Part shown: positions 62,665 to 64,000 of the stretch, piece by piece
Position numbering within the stretch: the first letter of the stretch is position 1
Layout: the number at the start of each line of letters is the position of its first letter
The notes under the pieces: model-generated
Told to the model about the DNA's origin: nothing
Databases searched by the model: none
The model's input: the letters and a program-made list of their open reading frames with translations, nothing else
Position numbers and translations under genes: made by a program
Assembly (NCBI GenBank): GCA_963697205.1
Contig: CAVONB010000009.1
Location: 1 to 64,000 of the forward strand
DNA from: CAVONB01 sp963697205
GTDB lineage: Bacteria; Pseudomonadota; Alphaproteobacteria; Rhizobiales; Hyphomicrobiaceae
Length of the DNA: 64,000 nucleotides
Reading direction: 5' to 3'

Positions 62665-64000
62665 ATGGCGGCATTGCGATCGTCACGGGTCATCGGCCAG
62701 GCACTGGCCATCTCATCGGCGCTGTCCATCTGGACGACCACGGCACTGGGGTGCGGACCTGGCCCGTTCATCGTCAACGACGCCGGCGAGCCCACCGGCG
62801 CATTGACGGCGTGCGCCAACCGCTCGGTCCGTTGTACGTTGCGGGACGCGGTCAACGCCGCCAACCAGTGCGCCGGACGCGGCATGCGCACGATCCGCAT
62901 CACCGGTATGACCGCGCGATTGTCGCGCGAGCCGAATAACAACGAGCCGGGCGGCTACGCTCGTCAGGACGGCCGCTCGGCGCTCACGATCAATGAAAAC
63001 GTGCAGGTGACCATCAGCGGCGGTGGACGAATCGAGCGCGCCGGTAACAACGCATTCCGCCTCTTCCGCGTGGCTCCGCGCGCAAGCCTCACGATCGTGG
63101 GCATGACGCTGTCGAAAGGACGGCTGCCGCTTGGACGTGGGGCGGAAGGCGAAGGCGCGGCTATCCTCAACCGGGGCACGCTTACGATCAGGGGGCCACG
63201 CGCCTATCTCGTCGACAGTTCGGCAACGCAGAGCGGCGGCGCCATCGCGACCTATGGACGTCTCGAGATTGTCGACGCTGAACTGAGCGGGAACCGATCC
63301 GGCATCGGCGGTGCTGGTGGCGGCGCCCTCTTCGTGGCGCCCGGAGCGGAGGCGACGCTCACCAGGGTCAAGTTCCGCACGAACGCGGCGGGCTCGTTCG
63401 GCGGTGCCGTCGATACACACGGTCGCCTGACCGTCTCGCAATCGACCTTCGAGGAAAACAATGGAACTGACGGCGGCGCCATCACGGTGCGTGCGATGGG
63501 AACGCTCGACGTCAGCCAATCGCTGTTCCGCGCCAACACGGCATCCAGCTCGGCCGCCATCCGCCTCCTGCCTAATTCCAACGCCCTCTCGACCATTTCC
63601 GCGTCGACCTTCTCCGCCAACCGCGCGTCACGTATCGGCGGGGCTATCGAGGTCTCGTCGGGACGCGCAAAGCTTCACGACTTGACAATCACGCAGAACT
63701 CGGCGCCGACCGGCTCAGGCCTTGTTTCAGGTTCAAGCGGCCGGGTCGAGATCATCAACTCGATCATCGCTGACAATCGCGTCGGACCAAGCTGTGCAAT
63801 GACGATGGCGCCGACGTTGCAGAACCCGAACCTCAACGACGACGGCTCGTGTGCCGGCATGTCCGTGAGAGGCGCTCCGAAGCTGCAACCACTCAGGCTG
63901 GCAGGCGGCGCAACCGCCGTGCATCTGCCCTTCCCGGGCAGTCCGGCGATTGAGAGCGGGGCCGGCTGCCTCAGCGTCGATCAGCGGGGCCGAGCGAGAC
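62665..64000 (+). CDS. Secreted right-handed beta-helix protein, start only (runs off the right edge)
   Basis: An uninterrupted frame from the ATG at 62665 (GGGAGAGAGGAA upstream) to the window end, 445 codons without a stop. A signal peptide (about residues 1-29) ends before CGPGPFIVND. CTLRDAVNAANQC is the typical opening of Pmp/choice-of-anchor-type beta-helix proteins. Repeats of about 22-24 residues follow, such as GGAIATYGRLEIVDAELSGN, GGAVDTHGRLTVSQSTFEEN and GGAIEVSSGRAKLHDLTITQN, with the GGA-I turn and ladder Asn. GSPAIESGAGCLSVDQRGRAR at the edge is the common end of the helix, so an anchor may follow outside the window. Likely extracellular or surface-located. Confidence 0.85.
   Translation, partial: MAALRSSRVIGQALAISSALSIWTTTALGCGPGPFIVNDAGEPTGALTACANRSVRCTLRDAVNAANQCAGRGMRTIRITGMTARLSREPNNNEPGGYARQDGRSALTINENVQVTISGGGRIERAGNNAFRLFRVAPRASLTIVGMTLSKGRLPLGRGAEGEGAAILNRGTLTIRGPRAYLVDSSATQSGGAIATYGRLEIVDAELSGNRSGIGGAGGGALFVAPGAEATLTRVKFRTNAAGSFGGAVDTHGRLTVSQSTFEENNGTDGGAITVRAMGTLDVSQSLFRANTASSSAAIRLLPNSNALSTISASTFSANRASRIGGAIEVSSGRAKLHDLTITQNSAPTGSGLVSGSSGRVEIINSIIADNRVGPSCAMTMAPTLQNPNLNDDGSCAGMSVRGAPKLQPLRLAGGATAVHLPFPGSPAIESGAGCLSVDQRGRAR

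Noticed and set aside
1..64000. CRISPR arrays, tRNA or rRNA genes
   Set aside because: No regularly spaced short repeats or recognisable RNA gene sequences were seen on reading; the only long repeats are at the LuxR array.

Overview
The window is GC-rich, gene-dense bacterial DNA. It carries many ATGA-coupled operons, branched-chain-amino-acid (Liv) and dipeptide (Dpp) ABC systems of alphaproteobacterial style, a two-HTH LuxR family and an IS1595-type insertion sequence. This suggests an alphaproteobacterium, most likely Hyphomicrobiales, but there is no rRNA or marker gene here to fix the taxonomy.

Layout. (1) 1-15.2 kb is one long leftward operon. From its promoter end it encodes a glycosyltransferase fused to an aminoglycoside-phosphotransferase-like kinase, a second GT of the same fold, two GT4-like glycosyltransferases, an ABC exporter, a phosphotransferase, a NarL-type sensor kinase and regulator, a MacA/MacB-like efflux pump, and a partial gene running off the left edge. 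It looks like a glycoconjugate or natural-product synthesis, export and sensing cluster. Between about 3.7 and 12.1 kb its genes are broken by roughly 30 frameshifts although every domain is still readable, so sequence error or very recent decay must be considered. (2) 16.2-21.2 kb, leftward: a lone molybdenum hydroxylase large subunit, a flavin monooxygenase and a frameshifted short-chain reductase. (3) 21.4-28.3 kb, rightward: a complete Liv transporter with a DapA-type lyase and a zinc alcohol dehydrogenase. Convergent to it (28.4-32.8 kb) are a fumarate-reductase-like flavoprotein with a tiny [2Fe-2S] partner, a DUF1445 protein and an ACMSD-like amidohydrolase. Together these look like a catabolic island for an unknown small carbonyl or carboxyl substrate. 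(4) 33.1-39.9 kb: a leftward Dpp operon divergent from an M20 carboxypeptidase.

(5) 40.3-47.1 kb: a secreted Cys/His/Asp protein, a 1350-residue Pls-type nonribosomal peptide synthetase (A-PCP-six TM-three left-handed beta-helix acyltransferase-like domains) and a Sfp-type phosphopantetheinyl transferase. This is a candidate polyamino-acid system, bordered by a decayed tyrosine recombinase. (6) 47.9-54.1 kb: a heavy-metal RND efflux operon (probably Cu/Ag) with a cupredoxin interrupted by an in-frame amber codon. (7) 54.3-56.9 kb: a GT21 glycosyltransferase, a receiver-only response regulator and an LpxH-like phosphoesterase, all plausible in envelope lipid work. (8) 56.96-58.01 kb: an intact IS with inverted repeats and a perfect 8-bp target duplication. 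(9) 58.0-64.0 kb: a secreted Cys-rich protein, three tandem LuxR-like regulators each with an HTH at both ends and a divergent centre, separated by a 287-bp near-identical repeat, then a lone LuxR HTH and the start of a secreted beta-helix protein that runs off the right edge.

The two strongest candidates for a poorly described system are the Pls/PPTase/secreted-protein cluster and the triplicated double-HTH LuxR array with conserved ends and divergent sensor centres.
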